Shown here: one piece after another, positions 1 to 12,881 of the stretch
Layout: the number at the start of each line of letters is the position of its first letter
How positions within the stretch are numbered: the first letter of the stretch is position 1
Assembly: GCF_002288925.2 (NCBI RefSeq)
Contig: NW_022098023.1
Coordinates: 31,407,689 to 31,471,688 of the forward strand
Direction of reading: 5' to 3'
DNA length: 64,000 bases
DNA from: Delphinapterus leucas
Lineage: Eukaryota; Chordata; Mammalia; Artiodactyla; Monodontidae
Notes under the pieces: model-generated
What the model was told of the DNA's origin: nothing
The model's input: the letters and a program-made list of their open reading frames with translations, nothing else
Databases searched by the model: none
Translations under genes and position numbers: made by a program

Positions 1-119
1 TAACAGAAATTTTGTCTTTTAATTCATGGAAACAAATCTCTCTTATTTAAAATACTAATGCTCCGTGTATGAGTGTTCATGGATGGTGATATTTGGGTGG
101 GAAGAATTCCTTCAACATG

Positions 120-1250
120 TATTAGAGAGGTGTTCATTAGTTCGTTCAATAATGAATTCAGTAGATATTTATTAAGTGCCAACTATATTCCAGGCACTCT
201 TCTAGCGAATACATTAGTGAACAAAATAGACACAGATATCTGTCCTTCCTGAGATTACAACCTAGTGGGGAGGAGAGAAAAAATAAAAAATGAATGAATT
301 AATGCTTACCATTGATGTTGATATATGGAGAGAAATAAAGCAGGGAAGGGAGGTGGGACAGGGTGGGGAAGAAGTGCTGTTTTTCAAAAGGTGGTCTGGG
401 AAGGCCTCCGTGACTGGGTGAGCAGACACCAGAGGTGAGAATGCTCACCAGGCACAGATCTCAGGGCAGAGCATACCAGGCAGAGGGGGTAGCAAGTTCA
501 TGGTCCCGGGGCAGGGAGGCCTGGTGTGTTCAGGAACAACCAGGAGGCCAGAGTGGGTGGAAAAGTGTGAAGGAGAAAAGTGGGAGATGGGTTTTGGAGA
601 GGCAGCAGGTAGCCATGACATAACCACTTTGGAAGCCTGTGTGAGGACTTTGCTTATAAAGAGTGAGAGGGGACACCACTGTGAGGGCATTGAGCCATGG
701 AGTGATAAGATCTGACTTATGTTTTAAGATGTTCCCTCTGGGTAGTGTCCTGAGAAGTGTCCATGAGGAGGGGAGGATGGAAGCAGAACGTCCATTTAAG
801 AGGCTTCCACAATCACCTGGGTGAAAGGTGAAGGGTAGTAACAAAGAGGTGGTGGGATAGAACTTGAAAGAAGAATCAGTAGGACTTACTGGCTGATCAT
901 ACACGAACCCTAAGAGAATGATTCAAGAATGTTATTAAGTTTTTTACCCTAACAACTGGGGAATAGAAGTAATTGCCATCTCCTGGGATGAAGAAGATGA
1001 CTAGGAATGGTTAGGGTTAGGGTGGGGACAGGTAAGATCTGGAGTTCAGTTTTAGATAAGTTAATTTTAGGTATCCATCATACACATGAGTGTAGCTATA
1101 GAATAGAGAGTAGACTATGTAAATCTGGAGTGAAGGGCACCCTGAGATATACATTTGAGAATGATCAACATAGAGATGCCATTTAAAGCCATCAGGACTG
1201 GATGAGATCACCAAGGGAGTGGGCAGAGACAGTTGAGAGACCGAACAGCG
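120..1250 (-). repeat. L2 LINE, antisense, degraded
   Basis: The + strand reads as the reverse complement of the L2 3' half. It has the 'caggcactcttctag' block near 190, a 'gaacaaaatagacac' block, then 'ggcagagggggtagcaagttcatgg' type text and 'taagatctgacttatgttttaag' near 700. The end near 1150-1215 matches the 'taaagccatcaggactggatgagatcacc' part. Open frames here, such as 530-904 on the minus strand, are chance frames in the old LINE. Recognition is from remembered consensus; boundaries are approximate. Confidence 0.7.
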
Positions 1251-1527
1251 AAATGTGGGCACTCCAACACGAGGAAACTCAGGAAAACAAAAAAAGAATG
1301 AGATAATGTGGTGTTCTGGGAAGCAAGGGAGGAAAATGCTTCAAGGAGGAGAGGGTGTTTTACTATCTCTTTCACTTTTGGTTCCTGTTTGTGTTAAACT
1401 TCATCTTCTTGACCTCTCTGCGCCACGTGCTGCTGATGGGTCAAGATGATGCAGACTGAGCATTTACTACCAGATTGAAACACCGGATTTAATTTTTGTT
1501 GACCTTAAATGCAGTTTTGGTAGAGCG

Positions 1528-1714
1528 GTGGGGATCAAAGCCTTTGTGACCGCCTGGAGGAGGTGGGATAGGGAGGGTGGGAGGGAGGGAGACACATGAG
1601 GGAAGAGATATGGGAACATATGTATATGTATAACTGATTCACTTTGTTATAAAGCAGAAACTAACGCACCATTGTAAAGCAATTATACTCCAATAAAGAT
1701 GTTAAAAAAAAAAA
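1528..1714 (+). mobile_element. L1 LINE 3' end (cetartiodactyl type), 5'-truncated
   Basis: This matches the 3' end of cetartiodactyl L1: a purine-rich 'gggatagggagggtgggaggg' block, then 'aactgattcactttgttataaagcag', a poly(A) signal AATAAA at 1692-1697 and an A tail at 1704-1714. It sits inside antisense L2 DNA that resumes on its right side, so it inserted later. The same element type occurs in the opposite direction near 28 kb. Confidence 0.85.
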
Positions 1715-1739
1715 GTCTTAATGGAATTGTTTTCAAGAG

Positions 1740-2290
1740 AGGATGGGAGAAGAGAGATTGAGTACAGAAAAAAATTGAGCACTTCTTGGCGGGCTTTTGT
1801 TCTAACAAAGAATAGAGAAAGGGGGTAGGAGCTGGAGGGGACTGCGGTGGTCAGCATGGTTTTAAAATTCATTTAGAAAACTTGGTAAATTACAGGACGT
1901 TGTATGCTAAAGAAATTGATTCAGCAGAGAAGGAAAAACTGGTGATGCAGAAGTGAGGAAACAATTAGGGAGCAATATACATGAGTGGGTGAGAAGAGAA
2001 GGAATTTCATGCTAAAGGGGGAGGAACTGGCTTTAGATATGAGAACCATGGTTTATCCATGGTACCAGGAGGGAAGGTGGAGCTGTAAGAAGATGGGTAG
2101 CTGGAGCGTGCAAGCCTATATGTGGAAAATTCATTCCTGAGGGCTTCTGTTTTCTCAGGGAAGTAAGAAGCAAGGCTCACAGTGGAGGGTGAGGATGGAA
2201 GAATAGTATTGAAAGAGGTGAGACAGGAAGTGTAAACAGTCAACGGGCCAGGAAATGTCCTAGGATTGGTGGGCAGGACTTACACCCCAG
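1740..2290 (-). repeat. L2 LINE, antisense, continuation
   Basis: Continues the L2 similarity to the right of the L1 insertion, for example the 'gggcttctgttttctcagggaag' region and the surrounding G/A-rich text typical of reversed L2. Divergence is high, so the assignment is moderate. Confidence 0.5.
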
Positions 2291-2984
2291 AGGAGCATTT
2301 TGGAACTCAGGTTGCTTGGGAAAATATTCCCAGAGTATTAAAAACATGTTTGAAAACCAAGTGATTAAATATTTTGGAGAACTACTGTATGCTCTGTCGG
2401 CCCTGTCTTCCAAAGTCACGACGTCAGTTACGAGGTGAACAGCAACTAGAGCATCCTCTTCAAAGAAAGATGTTTAACACTGTATCATCAAAATTTTCCC
2501 AAATGTTTGAGAGCACAGAACTCTTTGTGTCCCATTACCTATTAGCATCCTTCAGAACAGTGTTCCATGGACCCCAGTTTGGAAAAATCACTGTCATAAC
2601 TACAGCATCACCAAAGGTGTTCATTAATTCCCCGAGAGAGGCTCTCGCAGTCACTGCTATGCCACCTATAAGGGGCAACATCTGAACCAGGTGCAAAACT
2701 TAAGAGACTCCAGGTAGGGAAGAGCTCATTAACTTTTTCTGAAGTTCCTCACTCATGAACCCTAACGGGGTATAGAAAGCCTTCAAGGACAATTCAGTCT
2801 AACGGGAAGAACAATGTGCTGGGATCCAGGAACTCAAAGCTGAAGTGCATAGACCTGGTGATTTCGGCAAGTACCCAGCACTCAAGTATCTAAATGTCGA
2901 CTAGCAAGTTTCCTCCACCAGTTGTGAGTATGGAATACACAGTGATTAAGAAGACTCATCTACCATCCGTCAAACCAGGGACAA
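2291..2984. other. no gene seen
   Basis: A 103-codon open frame (2374-2685, +) is present but lacks recognisable domains. The part around 2555-2600 ('gttccatggaccccagtttgg') resembles the end of an old hAT element. I see nothing else that can be named. Confidence 0.4.
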
Positions 2985-3180
2985 ATCTTATTTCCATCTC
3001 CTACTAGCTGTGTCACCTTGGAAACAAGTTAATATCCATGGATCTCAGTTTTCTTCTTTGCAAAACAGAGAAGACGATATCACCTACCTCACCGGCTATT
3101 ATGAGGATTAAATGAGAAAAAAACACCTCACTTAGCACATTGAACTTTTACCTGTATATTGTAACAAGCAATAACTGATA
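2985..3180 (+). repeat. MIR SINE
   Basis: Contains the MIR core order: 'tactagctgtgtcaccttgg', then 'ctcagttttcttctttgcaaaac', then 'attatgaggattaaatgag' and 'cacttagcaca'. It is diverged but all blocks are in the right order and spacing. Confidence 0.8.
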
Positions 3181-5670
3181 GGAAGCACTTTTCTAAATTA
3201 AAAGTCTTGTGAAATTGTAAAGCAGCGTTAGTTCTGTATTAACAGTGTGACAAAGGAAATTAAGAATGTTTTTAAAAGAAAACATATAAGTGGCTGGTTT
3301 CGTTCTGAAAAGTATGAAGTCAACACACTGCTCCTTCCTAGTCTGTTTTCTCTTCAGTATTTTAACAAAAGTCTACATCAGAGGTTTATTGAACTTGTAC
3401 TGCATTATTGCAGAAAGCAATGGCTTTTCTGTTGGGGATAATAATAGTAATAAAATAATGTTATTTTAGATTTGTGGTCTAGCATTTCCTTTACAAGCAG
3501 GTATTGTTCCTAATGGGAAAATAAAGATTACGAAGGGTTAACTGACTTAGTAAAGGTCAACAAAAAAAAGTCACAATCGGTCCACTCATAGAGCGGCAGG
3601 AAAGTCTGTATTTCTGACATATTTATAACTCTATGGTTAAGATGTTTGTTTAATGTTCTCTTTTATTCAAAGGTCTCTGACCATTTAAACCTTTCCCCCC
3701 TTTAACTTAGATGTGCTTTGTTAGTTATTAGCATCCTTTAAGTACCTGCTTCATGCTCACTTTAAGATCTGGACCTACCAATTTTCAAAGACTTCTACTT
3801 TGACAAAATTCCAAGATAATTACAGCAATTTTAAAAAACATGTTCTAGTGAAAAATAAAACCTTCCTTTAGATTTGAAATTTCAAAGAATTAAGTTTGCT
3901 TAATTCTTGTAAGAAGATAATTCTTAGACTTTGTGATACTAAGACTAAAAAATACACTATATTTTGCATATAGGTTTAAAATGTGTTTGAGTATGTTTGC
4001 TTTAGCCATGGAACGTGATTCAAGACCAGACTCAGAAGTAGGAGCTAAAAACCTGAAATCTAGGTTTTATTGTCAAATCCATGGAGGATTGCATATCTCC
4101 TTTCTAACCGATACTTCTAGATAAAATGGCAAAATATTTCATTGCTGCTTGATTACATGTTACTAAATAAAAGTGGTATTTATAAGTATCGTTGGGGTGA
4201 AATTATATAAATATTTTTATTAGCACATGATTGTAAGAGATACAGATCCCAAATGTAGATGTGCATGAATGACACAAGTCAATACACACACACAAAAAGA
4301 GATAGAATTACGAATGGTGTGCGTCTAGATTTCCGCAGCCGACCCAGCCATATGTTTCTTGTCTAGGTGGCTGCCCAGGGAACTCAAGCATGTGGATAAC
4401 AGTTCTAGCGGGCAAGAAGCCATATAAACAATGAACATAACTCAAAATGAAACAAAGAAGCATGCTAATAGCAAATTGTATCATTGTAGAATACTACTCA
4501 ACCAAACTTTTTTGATGAGTGATAAATGGATAAATGATACAGAATCATCCCAATGAAAAAATAATTGTTTGATGGAAGAACCACATAGCATTTTGTGCTG
4601 TAAGATGTGACAGTCCCATTCTCTCTCTGATTTTTGTCTACACTTGCCTTCATTGTAACCTCCCCGGAGCCAGCCAGGACAAACACGATGCCTGATACCC
4701 AGTGGTTAAATTCTACGAAACATTTTGTTTATTTTGTCACTGTGATAGGAAAGATCTGCTTCCAGCTTCAAAGAGATAAACAATGGAATTTAAATTCTTT
4801 TTCCTTTTATGTAACAAATAGAATGTATACTTTCTGTTAGTTTGTGGGTGGGGTGGGTAGTGTAACAAAGTTATAGAATTTCATTCACATGGGAACATTT
4901 TGATATATTAAGAGTAAGCCTTATGTTTTACCTGATGCTTTTTCTGAGAAAATAGTCACCCCGCTTAATTCAATGAGAAAAATACTTAACAATTGATGAG
5001 GATTTGTGGAGTTGAAAGTTGTAAACAAGACAGTATTTCAATACAACAGCTCTAAAATAACTAAACAGACTTCCTCTGTTGAATTTATTTACCCTTTCTA
5101 TAGCACCTATCATCTTAATACTCAGGCATAAAAGTACCAGTAATAATGTGAGAATGAAAATCTTATGATTCTAAGTTTTCTCTCTCAGTGAGTTACAATA
5201 CAGTGTTCAACCATACATTTATTCCCCTTTGTTACACTGCTTAGTTCCTGAGACTAAGGAATTCCTTATATACTACAACTATGCAGTGATTGGTGTGAAA
5301 GAGAGATGAAGGAATGACACTGTCTATTCAAAAATCAGTCAGTAGTTTAACTACAAATAGTGTACAAATATGCAGGTATAGTAGCAGTACCTAATGGCCG
5401 TGTATTCATTTTTTTCTGTCCTGGTTTCATTCTCAATTTTGAAGAAACTCTCTCTCATGATCTTGTGATAACCAGTTAAGTTCCTGAGACCAATATTTAT
5501 CTGCTGGGTCTGTTGAGAGGTTATCAGGCTCTTTCATGTCAACAAGATATATGGGAAGGATTTATATCATGACAATTAATGACAAATTATACAACAAACT
5601 TATAATAGTTTTAAAGACAAAGTGGTACTAAAGCATCAGATGCCTCAGAGTTCTCATCTATGCAATGGGA
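3181..5670. other. AT-rich unique DNA, no gene seen
   Basis: No open frame longer than about 70 codons and no recognised family. A weak L1-like stretch may lie at 4480-4600 ('gaatactactcaaccaaac'), too diverged to call. Confidence 0.5.
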
Positions 5671-5674
5671 ATTG

Positions 5675-5965
5675 CGTTAATACCCAAATATTTGCTGAGT
5701 GCCTACTACATTCCAGGCACTTTTCTAACCCAATGGGCTGCAACAGTGAACATGTGAGAAAAATCCTCTGCTCTTGTGGAATTCCTACTCTAGTGGTGGG
5801 GCAGATAGACAGTAAGCAACAAAAATAAAGCAAAATATGTAGTGTATTAGATGGTGATAAGTGCTGTATAGAGAAAGATAAAAGGAGAGGAAGATCAGAG
5901 TGCTCCCTGGGGCTTGCAACTTAGTTGCAATAGTTGGTGATGCTTGCCCTGAGGAGGTAAAAACA
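5675..5965 (-). repeat. L2 LINE, antisense
   Basis: Shows the reversed L2 sequence 'tgctgagtgcctactacattccaggcac' followed by 'gcaacagtgaacatg', 'ctctagtggtggggcagatagacag' and 'gataagtgctgtatagag'. Typical order and spacing. Confidence 0.75.
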
Positions 5966-5984
5966 GTAGTAGAGGTTCGTAGAA

Positions 5985-6070
5985 TTCTTGGTTAAGATTG
6001 AATGAATTATATGCAAAATGCGTTGAGCAGTGTATGGCACATAGTAGAGGGTTAATAAATGTCAGGTTGA
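5985..6070 (+). repeat. MIR SINE 3' part
   Basis: The text 'gttgagcagtgtatggcacatagtag' followed by 'ggttaataaatgtc' is the 3' end of MIR. Confidence 0.65.
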
Positions 6071-6342
6071 AAAAGAGGGTGTGATACTTAGGGTTATCTT
6101 GAGGAAGGTTTTTGTTTGTTCTGCAGACTTTCCTTTATTGGCCATGGCCATTTTTATCTGGAGTTAAGAATGGAATTGTATTTGACTTTTGCATAAAACG
6201 TTCATAAAGCTAATTTGTAAACTGGATAAAAGTAAAGAACTGGAAGACCTAGGTCTTCATGGATCAGTTATCCACATTTTGTCCCTGTCTTAAAAAGAGA
6301 GAAATAAGGAGGAAGGAGTGGGGGCATGGAGAGGGAGAAAGC

Positions 6343-6398
6343 GAAGGGGAGAGGGAGAAGGAAAGAAGGAAGGGAGAAAGGAGAGAAGGAAAGAAAAG
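6343..6398 (+). repeat. uninterrupted purine tract
   Basis: Fifty-six bases with only A or G on the + strand, inside a wider purine-rich stretch from about 6292. The Arg/Glu/Lys-rich open frame that crosses it is a composition artefact. Confidence 0.9.
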
Positions 6399-6498
6399 TT
6401 CTTTAAGAGTCCATCTTAAGAATAAAATTGTTTTAAGGCATATAGTTTAAATTACTTTAACTTTATATGTGACTAACTTGAAAGATGGCTCAGTTAAA

Positions 6499-6708
6499 AC
6501 AGATCTAGGGCTCCCCTGGTGGCGCAGTGGTTGAGAGTCCGCCTACCGATGCAGGGGACATGCGTTCGTGACCCGGTCCACATGCCGCGGAGCGGCTGGG
6601 CCCGTGAGCCATGGCCGCTGAGCCTGCGCGTCCGGAGCCTGTGCTCCGCGACGGGAGAGGCCACAACAGTGAGAGGCCCGCGTACCGCAAAAGAAAAACA
6701 CAGATCTA
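6499..6708 (+). mobile_element. CHR-type tRNA-derived SINE with target-site duplication
   Basis: The element body is 6508-6699 and is flanked by the 9-base direct repeat 'acagatcta' (6499-6507 and 6700-6708). It has the tRNA-like head ('ccctggtggcgcagtggttg', with a B-box-like 'gttcgtgacc') and the cetacean tail 'gagaggcccgcgtaccgc'. Compared with other copies it lacks about 10 bases ('gggaagatcc') after 'cccggtcc'. The open frame 'MAQWLRVRLPMQG' is simply a translated SINE head. Confidence 0.95.
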
Positions 6709-6944
6709 AATCCGAATCTAGGAAAGTACCAATCTTTAGTAATTGGGTTCGAACATTTTATTGAACTATATAAAATCTATAGAAATCTCATATATTCCTT
6801 AAGATTATTTTTCTTGACAAACAACTTTATTATTCTAGAAGGTGACTATATTTAGGGGTATTTTAATAGTAAACAAACAATGAGTTATTTGTATTAAAGA
6901 AGTTAACAGTTCTAGCTAATAGTAAAGAAAAATAAATACTCATA

Positions 6945-7290
6945 GGGCACCCACAATGTGCTAGGCAATTTGGAAGTTACTTTCATTTTTCCATGAAAAA
7001 GTTTTGAGGACTTATGTGTTGGGTGCTGAGTGAGGCATTGGTGGGATAACTAAGAAGTGGTCACACACAATTCTTGCCAAGTTTCAGAGAGCTTACAGTC
7101 TTGAAGGAGAAGGTATATAAGACCTCATTCGTTCTCCACATCTTTGTAAAGAAGATGCCATCCCAGTTGTACAGGGAGGAAAACTGAAATCAAGAAAAAT
7201 GAAGCAAGCTGTCAATGGTCACTCAATCAAGTGATGAAAACCCATAATCAGTTCAGGACTTTTTGGTTAACAGGTACAAGCTCTTTCGCT
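6945..7290 (-). repeat. L2 and MIR-like fragments, antisense
   Basis: The stretch 'gggcacccacaatgtgctaggcaa' and 'gcttacagtcttgaagga' resemble reversed L2. The later part 'gaggaaaactgaaatcaag' to 'ggtcactcaatcaagtgatgaaa' resembles reversed MIR. Boundaries are unclear. Confidence 0.5.
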
Positions 7291-7779
7291 GCTGATTCAC
7301 TAGTATTTGAGTATGAAATACGAATGCAGTTTATATTTACCTTTCCGATTGTGACTTGCTTATCCAACTTTTAAAAATTAATGTTCATTTCTCAAAGACA
7401 TGTAAATCGATAGAATAGCAAGATGAGCCACAACCAGACTCTGTTACTGGGTGAAGCTAAACTGGGATTCTCGTTTGCCTTAGGTAAATCACACATGGAT
7501 TAATCTTAAATTGGCTACATTATGGTTTGTGTACTTTAATGAGTTTTTAAAAATCACACTGTGGGGAAAAGTATATGTTAGGAAATATCACAAAGTCTTT
7601 TTTTTTTCTCTTTTATGAAATGGTGTCCTTACAATGACTGTGTCAATAACTTGTCAGCCTACGATATGTTTTTCCTTTTTTAGCTGTCAGCCAGCAAGAA
7701 TTCGATAGTCTCAGTAATATAATGGTTTGCAATTTAAAACATTATGCGAAATTATATAGCAAAAAGGTAGAGACTGTCA

Positions 7780-8075
7780 GTTGGCTGTCCCAAATTCCAC
7801 CTAAGATGTTCTCTGTGTCCACTTTCCTGTGATGGATCTCTGGGAAGCCATGTGACCCAATCTTGGCCAATGAGATAGAAGCAGATGATATGGGTAAGGC
7901 TTTGGGAAAAATTTCTAAAAGGAATAGATCTGACCTTTATCTTTAGCCTTTCTCCCTCTTCCTCCTGTGGAGGGAAAAAAGAGTTACACTTTCAGAAGGC
8001 AAGCAGGAAAAGAAAATGGACTTGGAGGCCCTTGGACACCAGAGAGCAGCTTCACAGCCTTGAGCTCTGGCTGTG
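7780..8075 (+). repeat. possible old interspersed repeat
   Basis: The text 'gaagccatgtgacccaatc' with 'ttggccaatgagatagaagcag' is a familiar motif of old mammalian repeats, but I cannot name the family. The 88- and 73-codon frames that overlap in this part use TTG- or GTG-like starts and show no domain. Confidence 0.35.
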
Positions 8076-8759
8076 TACCTTTGGACTTCTTGCTTCACTG
8101 CAAGGGCATTGGGTGGGGCGGGCGGGGCAGGGGGAAGGGTGTGTATCCTAAGCAGACATTAGTTGGGTTTTCTGTTGTTTGCAGATGAAAGCAAAGTACT
8201 ACTGATCAGTACAGTGATGTTTCTCCCTCTGTTCCCTCTTCCTTCCCTTTCTCTCCCCCTATTTTCATTTCATGTTATTTTATTCCCAAGTTTCTGGCTA
8301 AGTTTTAATTCTTTCTTTCTCTCTCTTCTTCTCTATCAGCTATCTAATTTGCTATTTTAGCTTCCAATGTGGTAGAACTAAATATCTATTTAGATGCCTT
8401 ACAGGTTTATCAAAAATAAAAACAAGTATGAATTTCATAAAGGCACTTTTTTTCTCTTATTACCAGGACTTGAAAATTGAGACAAAGTTTCCTATTTTCT
8501 TTCCTTTGTACCCCTTCCCCTAAATACTTAAGTTGTTGAATTTCAGTCTGAATTTGTAATGCCAGCTGTTCCAATGTTGATTTCCTATTGTAGACGCACT
8601 GGCATCCTCTTAGTTGGGCTGTGGCAACAGCAGTTTGACTCAGTCCCAGCGTCCTACCCACCAATTTCACATTTATATTCCTAGAGTAGAGTTCAATCTC
8701 TACTAATCAAACAATTAAAATTCAAGCTATTCTTGTTTACCAACCTAAGGTTTTTTTAA
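8076..8759. other. no gene seen
   Basis: Includes a pyrimidine-rich stretch (8218-8340) rich in 'ttccctctt' text. Nothing else is recognised. Confidence 0.5.
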
Positions 8760-9320
8760 AATGTCAAAACACCACCCAATCTTAGCAAGAACACAAGAAA
8801 ATAGCACTCTCATATATATGGTGTCATGGTAAACTGGTAAAATACTTTTGAAAAATAATTCAACAATATGTTTCTAGAATAATAAAAACAAATTCATAAT
8901 CTTTGTTTCAGTAACACTATTGAAACTAGGGGAAACTATCTAAAAGTTATTTTTAAAAGAAAGAAGCCAAGGCGTTTACTCTAAAGTAAGTACAATTGCA
9001 AACATTTGGAAAACTTCGAATGTGGGAGGGACAGTACCCTAAATAGATAATAGCAAATCACTATTAGGAAAAATAATGATATGAAGACTTTATGTCAAGA
9101 TCAAAAATATTAATAATAAAAAACTGCAATGAAAATTTTCCCCCAAGTTGAAAAATAGTAACCCCTGAAGGGACAGGAGAGCGATGCAACTGGGATGACC
9201 ACAGTGGGTGGCTTAGAAAGTACTGGAAACCCTATGTTTCTTAAGTGCGGGAGAAGCCACATGTACCTGATATATACTATTTTACATACCTGACACACTT
9301 CATGTTATTAAGAAATAAAA
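8760..9320 (+). repeat. probable old L1 3' region
   Basis: The order 'aatcttagcaagaac', 'ctcatatatatggtgtcatggtaaa', 'tgcaaacatttggaaaac' and a terminal 'acctgacacacttcatg' block follows the end of an old L1 ORF2 and 3' UTR on the + strand. It is highly diverged. Confidence 0.4.
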
Positions 9321-10064
9321 ATATCCTTTCCATCTTTTCAGTGCAACCTTCTCCGCAAAGTTTCCAAACAGATATCACTTTATCCAGAGTATTTTAATTG
9401 TACCTCGTGTTATTGTTGTTCATTAGTTTTATCTGAGCTCATCTTCATAAGCTTATAATAGTGAGGCTAGCCCCTTGCATTCAGCATGAAATTAAAGTGG
9501 TATTCTGTAAACGATCTATACTTTAGCTGAGCTAAATTGTTTCCATGAGGGTACAATTTTCATTTGTAAAATTTTAAAAGGCAAGGATAACTATAGTTCA
9601 AATCTGATATGCCTCAATTTGTTATATTTAAAATTGTAGATTATCTCTATTACAAAAGTATAGCTCCAATGTTTGCAACCTAAAAAGTTGCAAAGTGCCA
9701 TTTTAAAAAACAAATTTGTTGTGAATTTCCTCTCTGATATTGAAGAATTGAATTTTTATTCAATACAGTATAATTCTAATTCTAATAACACAGAAAAGTA
9801 GTATAATTGATTGGATAATTTTTAAATGATTACATATGATAGGGACAATGGAACTAGGTAAAAATGCTTCACATTTAATATATTCCTTTATGTAAAAACT
9901 TCTAACTTAGAAGAAAGTTGATTGAAGAATGTTGCCAGAATTAATGTTCAGAGGTATTTCTCAACATATGCCAGAATTTTATTTTCAATATATGTACACA
10001 AACGGAAACTCAGGTTTTCTTCTATATTGTATTTTAATGATGTCATTGTAACTTTAATAATTGT
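9321..10064. other. AT-rich unique DNA, no gene seen
   Basis: No recognised repeat and no notable open frame. Confidence 0.5.
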
Positions 10065-10900
10065 TTAATAGATTCAACTAGTACTCATTAATTCCCTACT
10101 ATGTGCAAAATAGTGTGCCGGGTGAAAGGAAGGCTAAATAAATGGTTCAGGTACTGCTCTTAGTTCACAAAGGGTTATCTGTGATAGGACAGCCAACAAT
10201 ATTTAATGAAAGCAGAAAGGTGTAAGTACCTTAAGAATAAGTGAGGGAATTTACATTTGCTGGATGCCTGCTCAGGCTAAATATATCTCACATCGGTCCA
10301 AATAAGCGTACAATAAACGTTAATCCTTCAATATGAGGGAAATATTATTTAAATAGGTAGAAAAATTGAGAATCAGAAAAAGGATGAAAAAACCATCTGG
10401 TCAGTGGCTGAGGCACTCTTTCCGTTATACCAGAAGAAGCTCAAAGAAGGGAAAGATGAGTTTTTGGTGAAGGAATAAGAGATGCATACATGTGTATGGG
10501 GTGTCATGGCATCATTTGGTGATGATTCCACAGGAGGAAAAGGAGGGGGACTATTAAGTAAAGGTATCCAGGATGGATGGGGCATTGTAAGATGTCCACA
10601 TGTGCTGGGAGGGGAAGTATGAGATATGAAAAGCTAAGTGGGGCCCTTAAGTGTCATTGTATTGTATTGAAACAAATTTGTGCCACTTTGGGTTTCTAAG
10701 TATAGGTATGCTATAATCAAGGTTTTGCTGTTGGAGAGGTGGACTGCATATGAGAGGAGGGGCTAGAACTTCAGAGCTGGGGTACCAGGAGAGCATGTGG
10801 TAGTGGGAGCAGGGGGAGACTTGAATGAAAGTGACTATGCAGGATCTTGGAAAAGAAGAGACACATCTGAGGATGTGAGGAAGATATTGAAGCTAGAAGG
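10065..10900 (-). repeat. L2 LINE fragments, antisense
   Basis: Starts with 'tcattaattccctactatgtgc' and continues into purine-rich reversed L2 text with 'ggatggatggggcattg' and 'gagaggtggactgcatatgag'. Probably several broken pieces. Confidence 0.5.
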
Positions 10901-12513
10901 ACCAAAAACTGTACTGACTACAACAAAACAAAGTTATGAAATGTTGTTTTCCCCTAATTTCTAGATAGCCCCTCACTCAAATCAAAAGATGTTGCATGTA
11001 ATCACATAATATCACCAGCTGTTTGCATTTGTAGTAAGGCTTTTAGATGCCTTTCTCATACAGGAAAATTTCCCTTTGCTGCACATTATTGCCAAAATAT
11101 GACACAAGGGAAAAAAAAACAACAACAACCAGGCATTGAAAACCTAATAGCACATATTCACTTCAGGCCCTAGGAAAAATCAAGGTTATATTTTTTAATT
11201 TCTTTAAAGCACCGGGAATCACCTTTCATTTTCACTTCTAGTCAGTTCTAGTCTTTCAACACAGCTTTTACTTCTGAAAATGGACTTCATCGCCCCCCGC
11301 CCCTGCCAAATTATACTAGTGTTAAATCATCCATGCAATCTTTGGCATCATGCAGCCAAAGGCTTAAGAACTTTACATTCACATAGATACTGAAGAGAGT
11401 CTTTACCTTAGAGAAATCAGGCTATGGGACAGGTAATACTCTTAATACTGTAAAAGAGTTCCTGTCACTGACATTAATTTTTCAAAGAGTATCACAACTG
11501 GTAAAGTATAAGAAGATCTGGCAAAAAATTTCTGGGTAGGTAACATTTACATTAACAACTTAACATCTCTAGTTGTAAATTTAGCTGTGTATTTACATTG
11601 AATTAGGTATATTATTTGCTTCGAGGGTGCATGTGTATGTTTTTTTTTTGTTTTTCTTTCTGGCCAATATGTTAGGGAAAAGAAATCCAACGTGTGTACT
11701 GTTTATGTGTATAAGAATGTCAGAATAAAAACCTACATCCTCTTTAATTCATTCTTCTGGTATTTGCAATAATAAAGACTAAATAAATGAAGTATATAAA
11801 CTTAGGAAGACAGGTCATTATCTTTGACCCAAATCATCTTGCTTTGAAACAGAACTATAGTATCATATAGAATTGGATTTGACAGATACTTCCAACACTG
11901 AAATTTTATGATTCTGTAATTTCAACACATTCTTTTATGCAGACAGAATTATGCATTCTTGGTAAAATAACTTTGCCATCTTTAGATTTTCTGCTTTTTC
12001 ACATCCCTGCATACACATGGAAGTAGAAGAGAAAGGACTAAACATAAAGGATGTGCACATACTTTTGCCAGGGTATGTGGACTTTTTTCCTACCTCCTCC
12101 CAGCTGTTCACACCTTACTGTTTAAATCCAAGTTCTATACAGAGATAGAATTATACAAACTGAATTGGAAATGTATGCCTGTACACAGACACACACTCAC
12201 ATACAATTGTCTCCAGTATCCTAAGTGCCAATAATACCTTGCTTCTTTATTTTCTTACTGTTTTTGCCCTTCCATATCCATCCCCAGCTCACACAATGAA
12301 GTGATTCTCTCTCTTAAACCTTTTCCTGTTTCTATCTGGGGAGTTGCCTTAATTTAACATTTCTATTCTTTCTTATGTCAGCAATTTAACAAACTTTGCT
12401 AGTATTTTTTTTTCTAATACTTGATATACTTCTCTCTTTTAACCACACTATACAGTTTCTAGATATTAACCTTGACCTATCTCTATTTTCGTTAACCCTC
12501 TGGAATGGAGTTT
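10901..12513. other. AT-rich unique DNA, no gene seen
   Basis: No open frame or family recognised; a few short poly(A)/poly(T) tracts only. Confidence 0.5.
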
Positions 12514-12881
12514 TGTACTTTGTTTTCTTTTTTTTTTTAAACAAATTTATTTTATTTATTTTTGGCTGCGTTGCGTCTTCATTGCTGCATGCAGGCTTTC
12601 TCTAGTTGCAGTGAGCGGGGCTACTCTGTGTCGGTGCACGGGCTTCTCATCGTGGTGGCTTCTCTTGCTGCGGAGCAGGGGCTCTAGGCGAGTGGGCTCA
12701 GTAGTTGTGGCTCCCAGGCTCTAGAGCACAGGCTCAGTAGTTGTGGCACACGGGGTTACTCGCTCCGCGGCACGTGGGATCTTCCCGGACCAGGACTCGA
12801 ACCCCTGTCTCTGTCTCCTGCATTGGCAGGCGGATACTTAACCACTGAGCCACGAGGGAAGCCCTGTACTTTGTTTTCTTT
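12514..12881 (-). mobile_element. CHR-type SINE, long form, with 17-base target-site duplication
   Basis: Flanked by a perfect 17-base direct repeat (12514-12530 and 12865-12881, beginning 'tgtactttg'). The body at 12531-12864 is inverted: the poly(T) end is on the left and the tRNA-like head on the right ('ccactgagccacgagggaagccc'). It contains two copies of 'ctcagtagttgtggc', as in the longer cetartiodactyl CHR subtype. The perfect duplication indicates a clean target-primed insertion. Confidence 0.95.
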
